Source of the DNA: Histoplasma ohiense
Lineage: Eukaryota; Ascomycota; Eurotiomycetes; Onygenales; Ajellomycetaceae
Assembly (NCBI GenBank): GCA_017607445.1
Contig: JAEVHH010000006.1
Coordinates: 2,418,001 to 2,482,000 of the forward strand
Length of the DNA: 64,000 nucleotides
Direction of reading: 5' to 3'
Positions 22,749-34,969 of the stretch are shown piece by piece (within the stretch, counting starts at the first letter, position 1; every line of letters begins with the position of its first letter). Both the position numbers and the translations under genes were made by a program. Under the pieces are notes generated by a model that was not told where the DNA came from, did not search any database, and saw nothing but the letters and a program-made list of their open reading frames with translations.

Positions 22749-24254
22749 TAAGAGCTGCTCTCAGTGATTGTATAGATTGCTTGCTAGTAGATAATTGCAT
22801 TCCCATATTGTAAGTTCTGTCTGTTGATAGCAGTATATCGATCACATCCTCTAGATAGCTTGTATACACATTGTTATTGATTTTCTAATGAGATGGAATT
22901 GATGGATTCTTTGATTGCCAGAGGTTGCATGCAGAGAAGCAAAAAGAATTTCTTTTCTCTTGAAGATTTCTCTTCTTTTTAACTTGATCATCATCAAAGC
23001 TTCTTCCCATCCTGCTGTGATTTTTTATTTTCAATAAAAAATTTTTAAATTTTCATCAGTTTTTAAATTTTTGTCAGTTCTCTCTCTTTCTCCCCTCTTT
23101 TTTCGAAATGGGCTTTCTTGAATATCTCAATTTTAAGTAAGTTGTTTCCTCACTGATGCTTATCACATATTATTGCTGGTGTTCCTTGTCAGTGGTGTTA
23201 TTAGTGTGGTCATGTGCGCCACTAGCTTGTTTTCATATAGTGTCATTCACTGTTCACTTGTTATATTGCTCTAGCTCTAATCATGTGACACACAACAGTC
23301 AGATTCTATGTGAATGTTGTGTCTCTAGACTTGAGAATATTGATTTTTGATATGCACTGAAGTCAAATACTCAGAAGTGTTGTGAGACTTGTGTCTCTGC
23401 AGAGAAATTCTGCAAATTTATGAGTAATTCTCTTTAATTCTTGTTTTCTTTTTCTTTTTCTTCAGCAATGTTGATATACTGATAATGATGTTAGATGCAT
23501 GATACACCTCTTCTGAGGCACATCATGCATGGGCAAGCATTTATTTTTGCAGGGGTGACAGCTGAGAAGGATATAGTCAATCACAAAAATCATCTTTGTT
23601 GTTTGATAAAACAATTGAATGCATCTTGTCTGATGATGCTGTTCACTTAAGATAGAGCAGAGACAAATGCTCTATGATCTCAGTGCTGAGCAGCAGCTGA
23701 GTCTGCAGAGATGCAGGTTTTGAAGACTGTGATTATATCTGATTCTTTCAGAGCAGAGATGTTAGAGGAAGAGAGAGTTTTGAGAATGATGAACTTCAGA
23801 GGCTCTGCAGTGAAGAAGTTGACTGAAAAAAGATTGTTGAAAGAGAAGTTGACTGAAGAGTCAATGAAGAAGATTGTGAAGATACTGATGACTGCAGCAG
23901 TGTCTGTGATACCTGTTTTCTTTGTCAATTTATCACTGATGTCAGTGGAGCAGAGAGAGAGGGTGCTCTGGATGATGGAGAAGTGAGAGAAAAAGATGAG
24001 GGAAAATGTCTTTCTTCATTGAATGTGTTGAAGAATGGATAGATTGATGAAGGAGAAGAGATGTGAGAAGACAAATGTGTTGTGAGATAGATATTTGTCT
24101 ATATCTCTGCATCCAAAATGAATGCCCATAATATATAAATATCAGAAGAAGTATTGGGCAAGAATGGCAGAGAAAGAGAATGAGAGAGATGATGAGAGAG
24201 AGAAGAGAAAGTGAGAGATGAGAAGTGAGATGAGAGTGAGTGGACTGAAGATCT
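22749..24254 (-). other. Family-B 3' non-coding region, about 1.5 kb
   Basis: Lies between the end of Pol and the polypurine tract, and is long for a Ty3 element. No sense-strand ORF is convincing. On the antisense (+) strand an open stretch of 91 codons starts at ATG 23711 (charged, Met- and Lys-rich). A hairpin is formed by ATGCATGAT (23495-23503) and ATCATGCAT (23522-23530) with an inner CCTC-TTCT-GAGG stem. The function is unknown. Confidence 0.5.
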
Positions 24255-24414
24255 TTAGACTTTTCTTAGAATCTGTTTTCTTTGTTTTTTTCCTTGCTTG
24301 TATATTTTATTTTTTTGTATTTATTATACTCAAATTGAATTTTTTTTTTCCTTTTTTCTCTTTTCTCTGATAAAATCCTTCTAATAAGAATGTATTTGAT
24401 TGAAGTTTGAGTGA

Positions 24415-24505
24415 GATTTGTGCTTCTAGCATTTTTCAATTTAAGATTTGTGCTTCTGATGTCTTTCAACTTGAAGTTTGTGCTTTTGATGTTTGAGAGT
24501 ATGTT
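24415..24505 (-). repeat. 30-bp tandem repeat in the Pol tail
   Basis: Three units of 30 bp (starts near 24415, 24445 and 24475). In the pol frame they encode decapeptides of the type (L/S)Q(V/I)E(R/K)xQKHK, that is, an in-frame basic repeat behind the chromodomain. Confidence 0.6.
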
Positions 24506-27500
24506 GATTTTGTATTTGTTGTTCATTTTCTTATTTGAGAAAGATTTTGAATATCTGAGTGTTCAATATGTTTTCTTCTGATTCTCATGTATCATCACTA
24601 GAACCCCAATCTGTCCATCTCACAAGATATTTCAGAGGTTTGTTTTTTTGTTGTTGTTTTTCAAGAATTTCTTCAACTTGATATTCTTCTTCACCATTGA
24701 CAAGTTCTGGTTCTGATTCTGATAGAGCTCCATTTCTGCAGTTGTATGGCTTCAATAAAGATATATGGAATACAGAATGAATGCTTCTATATGAAGATGA
24801 CAGTTCTAGTTTGTACACTTGTTTTTTGATGATATTCAGAATCTTGAAGAATTCAACATATTTATGATCAAGTTTGTGAACTGGATGCAGCAATTGGAGA
24901 TTTTTTGTATTGAGTATGATATAGTCATCTATTTTAAATTGTTGAGGCTTATGTTTTGCATCATAATAGATTTTCTGTGCTTGTTGCATCTTTTGTAGAT
25001 TCTTGATGAGCTTATGACATGTTTCCTTGATATGTTTCACGCAGCTAGCAGCATGTATGGCGACTGGTTGTGGTGGTTTGCTGATATTAATTTTCAAATC
25101 AGGTTGATATCTCATTAAGGCTTCCGCGGGTGCCATTCCAGTAGAGACATGTTGAGAGATATTGTAAACAAACTGCATCAGCAGTAGCCAGCATGCTCAG
25201 TCATCTTGATGATAGTTGATAAAGCATTGAAGATAATGTTTCAAGATTTGATTTTGTTGTTCTGTTTGGCCATCTGTTTGAGAGTGAAAGACTGTTGAAA
25301 GTTTCCAGTGTGTGCCTAGCATATAACAAAAGGTGAATCAATAATGGCTTGTAAACAGTGAACTTTGATTGAATATATGATTTTTGGGTACTCTGTAAAT
25401 TGTATAGAACTTGGTATAAATGATTTCTGCTAGTTCATCAGCAGTAATGTTTTTGATGCAAGGAATATAGATCATAAACTTGATATATATATTCACAATC
25501 ACTAAAATTGCATTGTAGGTTTGATGAAGGAATGTAGAGGCTGGTAAGCCTGTAATAAAATCCATAGTAATGAACTCAAAAGGATTTGATGATAAGAGGA
25601 TTGTATCCAATTCTTCATATTGTCTGTGCTGTTTTGGCTTTACTTTTTGACAAGTATCACAAGTGGATATATAATCTTTGACATCTCTGACTAGCCCATG
25701 TCAATAGTATTTGTCCTGGATGCTGTCTATAAACTTTTTTATATCAAAGTGACCCCTCTGCAGATCATCATGATTTGCACTGATAATTTCATCAATGAGT
25801 GTCTTTTGTTGAGGGACATATACATGATCATCAGCACACAATATATCATCCTCAGAAATTGTCTATAGTATATTTTCAGCAACAGTCATACTCTTCTCTT
25901 TTACTTTCTTTCTTTGCTCAGCAGCAAAAGAATCAATCTTCTGTGCTTTACTCAGAAATGAGATGAAGGATTCAGACATTTCTGTATATGCTGAGTCCCC
26001 AAGAATAGTCTTATTGACTGCAATCTGAGGCATATATTGCTCAACATGCAACAGAGGGGAAGAGTTTACATGAGAGATAGAAGATGTCAATGTATAAAGC
26101 ATTTTTCACTCATTAAAAGAAGCATTTTGCTCATTAGAGATCTGTGCACAGACTACATCAGAAGAAATATTATTTTGAAAAGAAGTATCAGCTTCTCAGT
26201 CTAGTCTAACTCTATGTTTCAGCTTCTGTTGCAGAGTAGATAATATAGTTTGATCATTATAGATCTCACTATAGTCTGCACAACAACTGAGCTCATCAGC
26301 TGAATTTTTTGATTCAGAGTGGTGTAGTAATATAAAATCATAAGCAGATAAAGCTTCTGCCCATCTGATCTGATGTCTATTCAGTTCCTTAGTTGTCATA
26401 AAGTACTGCAGATTGACATGATCAGATCAGACTTGAATTGAATACTGACTTCTCTTCAGATAGTGTCTTCAATTCTTAAATGCTGCTACAATAGCCAAGA
26501 GTTCTTTATCATGAGTATCATAATACATTTCCACATCAATCAACTTTCTTGATCAGAAGACAACTGAATGCCAGTGCTCATCATTCTGCAACTGTGACAG
26601 GATAACAGCAACTGCAAAAGTGAATGCATCAGATTTGATCTGAATACACTGAGCTGAGTCAAAATGAGCTAATAGAGAAGCATGCATAAAGCACAATTTG
26701 AGCTCATTGAAAGCATTTTGAGCATCTTCTGTTCACATAAAAGTGGCTTTTCTTTCCCCCTTCTTGCTCCCTTTTGTAAGTTCAAATAATGGGGCTGCAA
26801 TAGAGGAGAAAGACTTAATAAATCACTGATAGAAATTAGCAAAGCTCAAGAAGAATTGAACCTCTTTAATTGATTTAGATGTAGATCATTTCACAATAGT
26901 AAAGACTCTGTCTAACTCCATCTCAACATCATTTGTATCTATAACAAACCCCAGAAACAAGACCTTGTTCATTTCAAATTCACACTTAGAGAGTTTTGCA
27001 AATAGATTCACACACTCAAGACATTCTAGCATCTTAGTAACATGCACTTTATATTCCTGCTTTGAATTGGAGAATATGAGAATGTCGTCTAAATAGACAA
27101 TGCAACATATATCCAACAAATCAGACAAGGCATTGTTAATGTATGCTTGAAATGTCACTGAAGCATTAGCTAGTTTAAATGACATAACTACATATTCAAA
27201 ATGTCTATATCTCATTCTAAAGGCTGTCTTCCAATGGTCTTTTGTCACTATAAGTATGTGGTGATAGGCATCTCAAAGATCCAGCTTAGTGAATACCTTG
27301 ACTTTTGAAAGTCTATCAAGTAATTCACTTATTAGAGGTAGAGGGTATCAGTTCTTGATGATGATTCAATTTAATCCTTGATAGTCTACACAAAGACAGA
27401 GTCCATCATCTTTTTTGAGGACAAAGAGAATCAGTGCATCAGTCAGGCTACTGAACAGTTGTATCCACTCTTTATCTAATGCATTTTTTAAATATTCTCT

Positions 27501-28249
27501 TAGAATGGCTAACTCAGTTTCAGAGAGATTGTATATCAGCATAAATGAAGATTATGCATCAGACTTGAGATCTATATGATGTTTCATCTCTTCTGATTTT
27601 TTCACACTTATAGCAGCTTCTTCTGAGAAGATATGTGTATATGACATGACATAATCAGGTAGATCAGTCAGCAAGTCTGAATACACAGCTGAGAATACAC
27701 ATAAAGCATGCTTTGAGTCTTTTGAATATTCTGTAGATAATACTACAAACATTTCTACTCTAGCTTCTGTGAGAACTTCAGTTAAGATATCTTGTTCAGA
27801 AATAATTTGAGACTGTTGTTCATCTTCAGAGCTTCTAAAGAAGAATTGTTCATCTGATCAATCTATAAAAGAATTTGTTTGTCTTAATCAAGAAAATTCT
27901 AATACAAGATTGTAGTCCTCCATCTTCATTGCATGAAAGAAATGAGATGTTTGCTGTGTATTACCCTTGTGATCAGTGACAGTAGTTGCAATGTTATACT
28001 CTTCAAAGAAGCACATTATGCATTCATCAATCAACTTGATCATTTTGATTTTGCAGTGAGCAGCTTCTAGATTGTGATTCTTTGTCCAAAATTCATCAAC
28101 ACAGTTCACTTCTGACTCAGAGTCTACTAGTGCAAGCACTTTTTGCAGACTCTTAGATGTAGTGAGTTCCACTGTGACAGTGAAGCTTAAGGCATTTTTG
28201 CATCAACTTTCCACACTTATGACTGTCATTGTGAGTTGGATGGCATGTC

Positions 28250-28262
28250 TTAAGTGTTTTTT
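28250..28262 (-). promoter_or_regulatory. Predicted family-B -1 frameshift site
   Basis: The heptamer AAAAAAC (28256-28262 on the minus strand) is in the gag frame as A AAA AAC, a canonical -1 slippery sequence. The zero-frame TAA follows one codon later, and pol is open in the -1 frame. I see no equally clear stimulatory hairpin behind it. Confidence 0.6.
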
Positions 28263-29518
28263 GAGTTCTTTGAGTTCTTCATGTCTTTCACATTGAGTTT
28301 TGAGTCAGACTTGGTGTTTTTGAATTTGTCTTTGAATCATTTGAAATATGAATCAATGGTATGTTCTGGTTGCTTGCAATAACAGCAATATTTCAATCAG
28401 ATGAAGTCATTGAACTTTGTAATATCATTTCATCTGCATTTGTTTTGTGATCTATTATCAGCATTATTTCTGTTGTTAAAGCTTTGAGTGAGGTTTTTGA
28501 AATTTGACTTCTCTTTAAGCTTTTTCCATCTCTCTGACAGATTCGATTCTGTCATTGCAAGTTTATGTAGAGTGGCATCATAGCTTAACTCTTCCAATTT
28601 GGTTGCATATTTGTTGAATTCTCAGTGAATGGAAGGTAGAACTTTCATATAGAGATGTGATTTCCAATGATATTCACTATAAGAATGCTGCAGATGTTCT
28701 TTAATTGATTGTAAGTGTGAAGCAAATTGTTGAACTGTCTGATCTTCTTGTTGCTCTATTTTTCAGTACTGTCTATCAGCATCTTGGAAACTTCTATCTG
28801 GATCAGTGACTTGACATTGCATCCAACTAACAAATTCTTCCCATGGTGGCAAAGTCCATATATTATGTGTATGTTGATATCAATGTTGTTGCATCTCAAC
28901 ATTGAAATGAGTAACAGCTTCAATGATCTTTCAATGATCATGTTCATTGTAGTAATCAAGATCACTGGCATGGAAAGTGATAGCAGCTGTAACAAAGTTT
29001 TCAAATTCTTTCATACTTTGATCTCAGAACTTTTCCACATCTCTCTGAGAAGAGTGATCACTCATGCTGAGATTTTGAAGTTCTAATTGCCAAAGTGGTA
29101 CTCAACTATATCTCCCACTGACAGTAGTCACAGCACTTTTCATTAAAATATTGAGTGCTTGTAGTGTGGCTTCTGATGATTCAAGAATACTGATGATGTT
29201 ATTGTGATTATCATTCACACTAGTTGCATCTCTACTGTGGTTCAGATGCACTTCTAGCATATTTCAGATGATCAGAATTGTTTCATTCAATTCTTGTAGT
29301 AAAGTGTCACACTGCTGTTGAAGTTCTTGCAATTCTTTCTCAGTCTGTAATTTTTTGATTCTTCTGATCACAGCTATCTTCTCAGTCTCAATTGTGCTGA
29401 GATCTTCAGAAGAGATATCCCCTTCTGAACTATGCTCAGAGTTCAATTCCATAGAGAAAGATGATGCTTGTTGTGCACTTTCAGTGACAGAAGTGTGTGT
29501 TTTGCAGTTTTCTTCCAT
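28250..29518 (-). pseudogene. Family-B gag, near-complete
   Basis: Starts MEENCKTHTSV at 29518 and reads in one frame to a TAA at 28250-28252. The N-terminal half is Ser/Glu-rich with a coiled-coil-like KKLQTEKELQELQQQ segment (about 29290-29360). The capsid core holds DYYNEHDH, HNIWTLPPWEEF and FQDADRQY (about 28700-29000). One zinc knuckle has its last Cys apparently changed to Tyr (about 28345-28390). Stops at former Trp or Gln codons break it into pieces. Confidence 0.82.
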
Positions 29519-29623
29519 GGTGTTTATTGCTTTGGATTCAGCAGTAGCATGAGTACAGTGGATACTGTGGGTAGAGACTATGACTATTACTCAACAGACT
29601 GTCTCTTGAAGATTGAGTGATTA

Positions 29624-29904
29624 GAAACTGTGAGGTGTAGTGACAGTGTGAAGAGTAACAGTAGAAGATAGTTTATAGCATAGTGGAGATAATAGTAATA
29701 TATTGTAAAGCAATATAGTATAGTAGTGTAACATAGTGTAGTGTAGTGTAGCTAATCGCTAAGGAAGAAAAGAAAGAGAAAGAAGATGTGCGAAATACAT
29801 ACATTGATATATATATACATATAGAAATAGCGGTAGCGAGAGTATAATGGAAAGAGGTAAGAATAAGTGAAGATAATAAGGAAATAATAAACAAGTGCAT
29901 TACA
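29624..29904 (-). repeat. Family-B 5' LTR (281 bp)
   Basis: Same length as the 3' LTR, with nine transitions between them. Here the motif at about 29688-29745 is CpG-poor, whereas the other LTR has it CpG-rich; the reverse holds at about 29755 and 29828-29840. Confidence 0.9.
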
Positions 29905-29910
29905 CTTTTC

Positions 29911-30000
29911 TTCTGATTTCTTTTCTCTTTCTTTTTTTAATCAATTCATAATCTGTAATTAGAATAGTATCAAATCATTAATCAAAGTACACTCATTACA
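29911..30000 (+). repeat. A6 5' LTR, second part
   Basis: Continues the LTR broken at 22450: CT-rich tract, AATCAATTCATAA, and the terminal CATTACA. The primer-binding site TTACAAATTGATT follows at 30001-30013. Confidence 0.88.
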
Positions 30001-30398
30001 TTACAAATTGATTCTTCTGTGTTTAAAGTCTGAGTGTTTTGTTATTAATTTTTATATTCAAGTGTGTTGTTTAAAATTCAAGTGCTTTATTATCAGTTCT
30101 TACACTCAAAAGCATCATTTACAGATCTGAGTGTCTAATTATTACAAGAGATTTCTCATGAATCTGAGTGTCTCTATTGTTAGTTATATAGACTGTCATG
30201 TCTAAGCATTCAAGACACAATCAACTGTGTTCTACAAGACTCAAGTGTCTACAAATCATAACACTGTAAATAGTGTTCACAAAGAAGCTTGACAAAGCTT
30301 AGCATCACAACACTGTGAATAGTGTCTGTGAAAGAACTGAGTATCTACAAGTATTTCTTTTCTTTTTTTATTATTATTATATATTCTTAGATATTGAA

Positions 30399-31412
30399 AT
30401 GAACTACAAACAATTCTACAAACATCCACTGCACTCAAATGCAGTGGATGATAACTTAGATCTACAAAGCATTCTTCAGCAGCAGATGCTACAGATAACT
30501 GAATTGTAATAATAATTTGCTGAAATAAACACTTCTGTATTCATCATTTCTTCTACACCCACATCTTATGAAAAGTTCTCAAGAGAGAAGCTCTCAATTC
30601 TCAATAAATACAAAAGAGATCTAGTGCTCTACCTCATATAAAAGTCAAAAGCAAACACCAAATTGAATATTGATGGACAAGCAATAGACTCACTATTCAA
30701 TCAAGCATGGTATATTCATAGCAGATTGAATGATAATGTATTAGCAAAATTTCAACTCTGAATGAATCATTGTCAGAATTATCAGTATATATCAGAGCTA
30801 GTCTTTCAACAACTCAACTCTCTCTTTCTTGATTCTACACTTCAAATCAAGATGTTAGACTGATTTAATCAGACTTATCAGATGAATATTGTGTTGACAA
30901 CTTATCTTTCTGAATTCAATCACAAACTTCTAGAAGCAGATGAGCAAGACTGAAACAATATCATCAAAATCAATATACTATTCAAGAATTTGAACTTTCA
31001 GTTGCATAACTGAAGTATAGAATGTTCAAAGCTCTCAATATACAGTGAATTCTATACTGATCTTTGTCTATTGAACAACAATCTATCTCAGTTCCACACA
31101 TTTCAAAATTATAGAGAATTTCATCAAACAAATATATACACTTCAAACTGCTCTGCAGCACTCTCTGCCTCTGAATCAGAATCAATAGACTGAATCTCAC
31201 ATGTGAATACAAACTGTCTGAGAATCTCTAATGTCTCAGAGAAGAATGCTGCTGATCAAATCATCAGAGAAATCTGCATACACTGCAACAAATCAGAGCA
31301 CTTCACAAATCAATGTCTGAATGCAATCACTCTGAGTAAACCCTCCACACACATGAATGCTGTGTTGTCTGTGGACAAGCAAGAACAGAGAAAAGACAAG
31401 CTCTCACTCTAA
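30399..31412 (+). pseudogene. A6 gag, decayed
   Basis: ATG 30399 to TAA 31410-31412, again 1014 bp. The zinc knuckle CIHCNKSEHFTNQC is preserved near 31277-31318, in an open piece at 31203-31412. The slippery heptamer is mutated to GAGAAAA (31388-31394). The centre holds several stops. Confidence 0.82.
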
Positions 31413-31469
31413 AATATGAATGAGAGCTCAAGAAGCAGAAAGCTAGCTGAAGATTTAAGCAGAAGATAC

Positions 31470-32841
31470 TAGACTGACTGTGTGACCATGCATGAGACTG
31501 AGACTAAATATTTCTCCAGTCCCATTATCAAATTTCTTAGTCCTGGTCCCATATAGTGTTTATTAAATTAGTCACTTTACACTGTTTATATTATAAATCT
31601 AGTCTCAGGTCATGTTCTTCTTATAAATTACTGATTCTGATCCCATTTGGTCCCATTTTGTTAAAATGGGACCAAATGGGACCATGATTTACCCTATATA
31701 GATGATATAATGCTATGAGTGTTACCAAAAATCATTACCTATCAAAAGAAGTTTAGTGTATTTATGCTCTAGTTCTATTTTGAACTAGTAATGATAGTGA
31801 TAGATAGATTCGCCGCGGTAGATAGGTTGGCAGTGATAGATTAGCAGCGATAGATTAGCAGTGATAGATTAGCAGTGATAGATTAGCAGCGATAGATAGA
31901 TTGGCAGTGATAGATAGGTTGGCAGCGATAGATTAGCAGTGATAGATAGCTTAGTAGTGAGGGATAGCTTAGCAGCGAGGGATAGCTTAGCAGTGAGGGA
32001 TAGCTTAGCAGCGAGAGATAGCTTAGCAGTGAGGGATAGCTTAGCAGCGAGGGATAGATTGGCAGCGGCGATAGATTAGCAGCGAAACATAGATTGGCAG
32101 CAGCGATAGATTAGCAGCGATAGATTAGCAGCAATAGATTGGCAGCGATAGATAGATTGGCAGTGGTAGATAAATTGGCAGCGATAGATAGATTCGCCGC
32201 GGTAGATAGGTTGGCAGCGATAGATTAGCAGCGAGGGATAGCTTAGCAGTGAGGGATAGATTGGCAGCAGCGATAGATTAGCAGCAATAGATAGATTGGC
32301 AGTGGTAGATAAATTGGCAGCGATAGATAGGTTGGCAGCGATAGCTTAGCAGCGAGGGATAGCTTGCAGCAATAGAGAGGTTGGCAGCGATAGCTTAGCA
32401 ACGAGGGATAGCTTGCAGCAATAGATAGGTTGGCAGCGGCGATAGCTTAGCAGCGAGGGATAGCTTAGCAGCGGCGATAGATTAGCAGCAGTAGATAGGT
32501 TGGCAGGGGCAAATTGGTTGACAGCACTAGATAGGGATGATATCTCCACCAATCATATCATCAGATTGATATCTAAGATATGTATTATATAATCATCAGA
32601 ATGGGACCAAATCTCAGTCAAAATCATAGTCAGTCCCAGGTCATGTTCTTATTTTTGATAGTCAGTCACTTTACATGAAATATCAAGATTTATTAGTCTC
32701 ATTTCACTCATGTTCTAATAATTCTAGTCACTTTACACTCCTATTCTGATTCTGGTTCCACTGGAAATCACGCCAAGAAATGGACTGGGACCAAATCAAA
32801 TCAAATCAAACATGAAATTCATGGTCCCACCAGCCAGCCTA
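31470..32841 (+). mobile_element. hAT-type MITE, copy 2 (1372 bp)
   Basis: TAGACTGACTG to CCAGCCTA with a perfect 8-bp duplication GAAGATAC (31462-31469 and 32842-32849). It interrupts A6 exactly between gag and protease. It has the same layout as copy 1, with a shorter minisatellite array. Confidence 0.92.
31792..32535 (+). repeat. Minisatellite of MITE copy 2
   Basis: The same 14-18 bp GATAG/GCAGCGA units as copy 1 but in a different order and number. The CCGCGG-containing starting unit recurs at about 32190, suggesting internal duplication. Confidence 0.88.
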
Positions 32842-32849
32842 GAAGATAC

Positions 32850-34418
32850 AAATGAACACAATCATAATCTCTATCATTGTAAATAGTTTAGTCAATGTAC
32901 AAGCAATGGGAGACAGTGGTTTTCTTCACTATACTCTTATAGACACCCAGCTGATTGAGAAGTATAAGCTTCAGTATATCTTCTTTTTCAAACCATATAA
33001 ACTCAGTGAATTTGACAGCTTCAGAGAATTCACCTTCTACAACATGATAAGATTTAATATCAATGTAGAAGAACATGAGAAAAAGAATGTATATATATAT
33101 AAAATACAAAGCCTTGAGTACAATCTAATGCTCAGTCTATCATAACTCACAGAATTTGAAACCTTGATGAACACATACAACCACTGTCTTATTTTCTCAG
33201 AAGATGATTATATTTACAAGAAGAATGTTGATAGAACTGCTGATCTCACCCAGATATCAGCAGAAATATACAAACTACTAACTTATCAAACACATAAGAA
33301 GAAGAACATCCAAGTGTTCACTGCTAGTATAACAGATATCAAAAAAGCATTAGAAAAGTTAGAACTCAAAGACTTCAAAAAATCACATAAAAAACTACTC
33401 AAATTGTATAAAGACTTCACAGATATATTCAATAAGAAAGAAGCTGAAAAGCTTCCCTCTCATCAAAAATTCAGTATAGATTATACAATTGAGCTCATCA
33501 AGAAAGACAGTAAGAACTCACAATCACTCTGAGATTCTCTCTACAGTATATCACACAACAAGCTTCTCATTCTATAAAAAACACTCAATGAATTACTAGA
33601 CAAAGACTTCATTTATATTAACAACTCATCCACTGCAGCATCTGTACTGTTTGCAAAAAAATCAGAAAAAGACTTACAATTCTGCATTGATTATCAAGAA
33701 CTCAACAAGATTACACAGAAGAATCAATACTCTCTCTCACTCATCAATGAAATATTCAAACAGATAGAAAAAGCAAAATGATTTACAAAACTTAACATCT
33801 CTGCAGTCTTCTATAAGATAAAGATTAATGAAGATGATGAATGACTAACTATCTTTTGTACACATTACAGATTATACAAATAGACAGTAACTTTCTTTGA
33901 ATTAGTGAATGCTTCAAGTATATTTCAGAAATACATTAACTGAGCTCTATAAGATCTGCTTGATGAGATCATCTCAGTGTATATGAATGATATCTTGATC
34001 TTCATCAATGGATTGCTTACTGAGCACTGTAAACACATACAACAAATGCTTGACTGCTTATGAAAAGCTGAACTGTAAGTGAACATTGATAAATGCAACT
34101 TTGAGATCAAGTCTACAATCTATCTAGAATTCATCATCAAAGCTGAAAAAGATGTACACATGGATTCTAAGAAGATGAAAGCAATTCTCAATTGAAAGAT
34201 ATCAGTTTCAGTAAAAGAGATTAGAAACTTTCTAGAATTCATCAACTTCTACTGAAGATTCATCAAAGACTTTTTCAATATTGTACAATCACTGACAGAT
34301 CTGATCTGGAAAGACACTGTATTTCAATGAACTGATGAAGCAGATGCAGCATTTAAAAAGCTGAAGTGTATATTCACAAACACTCTGATGCTGCAATCAT
34401 TCAATTCAGATAAGCATA
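32850..34418 (+). pseudogene. A6 pol: protease, RT and start of RNase H
   Basis: Protease and linker pieces at 32852-33145 and 33164-33532. The RT core follows, with its active-site motif read as YMND (about 33979-33990). The sequence stops at GATAAGCATA, where A3 is inserted, and resumes at 47198. Point stops only. Confidence 0.85.
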
Positions 34419-34800
34419 TGTGACGGGTTAGCACCCGTTAGTAATTAACTTACACAATCAACTCCTCTTCTGCACCCACTCATTTCTGACTGTTGTGATC
34501 TCATATAACTCTCAATGTTCTTCCACTCTGTGCTCTGCACTCATGTAGTTTCTAACAATTCTTCTGCATAGCTCTTAACATTCTTCTACTCTGTGCTCCA
34601 CACTTGTATAGTCTCTAATAATTCTTTCACATAGCTTCTAACATTCTTTCACTCTGTGTTCCACACTCATATAATCTCTAATGATTCTTCTGCATAGCTC
34701 TCAATGATTCCTTCACCCCACACTCTGTGCTTGTATAGTTTTTAATAATTCTTATACATATCTCTTAATGTTCTTTCACTCTGCACTCCACTGTGAAGTG
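34419..34800 (+). repeat. A3 5' LTR, first part
   Basis: TGTGACGGGTTAGCACCCG onward. The first bases keep CpG. It is broken at the inverted repeat CACTGTGAAGTG by the LINE and resumes at 41497-41647. Confidence 0.9.
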
Positions 34801-34969
34801 ACCCTCAGCAGATAGAGCATTCTTACAACTATTCACAAATGTAGAGATACATTTGAATTTTTCTATTTTCTAACTGTTTTTCATATAATTTTAATTCTTC
34901 AACTCATTCAACATCATCACACATTCTCTGTGATTACTCTATGTGTGTGTACTGCACAGATTGAGTGGT

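Larger units (their letters stand above)
24255..28262 (-). pseudogene. Family-B pol polyprotein with chromodomain
   Basis: All surviving pieces share one frame. Protease motif ALVDSE lies near 28140. RT spans about 27550-26850 with YLDD intact (27084-27095). RNase H ends near 26200 (HHSESKNSADELS). The integrase zinc region has CDTC (about 25655-25670); the integrase core starts MDFITGLPAS (about 25530-25562). The chromodomain is at 24585-24690 (EYQVEEILE...YLVRWTDWG). A TGA at 24585 is probably a former Trp codon of the chromodomain. After it the frame goes on into a basic tail with three decapeptide repeats (QKHK units, about 24415-24505). Several stops make it a pseudogene here. Confidence 0.88.
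22451..29904 (-). mobile_element. Family-B Ty3/gypsy chromovirus (7.45 kb)
   Basis: Complete reverse-strand element with 281-bp LTRs (22451-22731 and 29624-29904). It carries gag, pol with chromodomain, and a long 3' untranslated part. It is flanked by CTTTTC at 22445-22450 and 29905-29910 and lies within the A6 LTR. Its LTRs are unrelated to those of family A. Its proteins are less damaged than family A: longer open stretches, intact YLDD. Confidence 0.93.

Noticed and set aside
28727..29086. A 119-codon plus-strand ORF
   Set aside because: It is antisense to the conserved capsid core of family-B gag.
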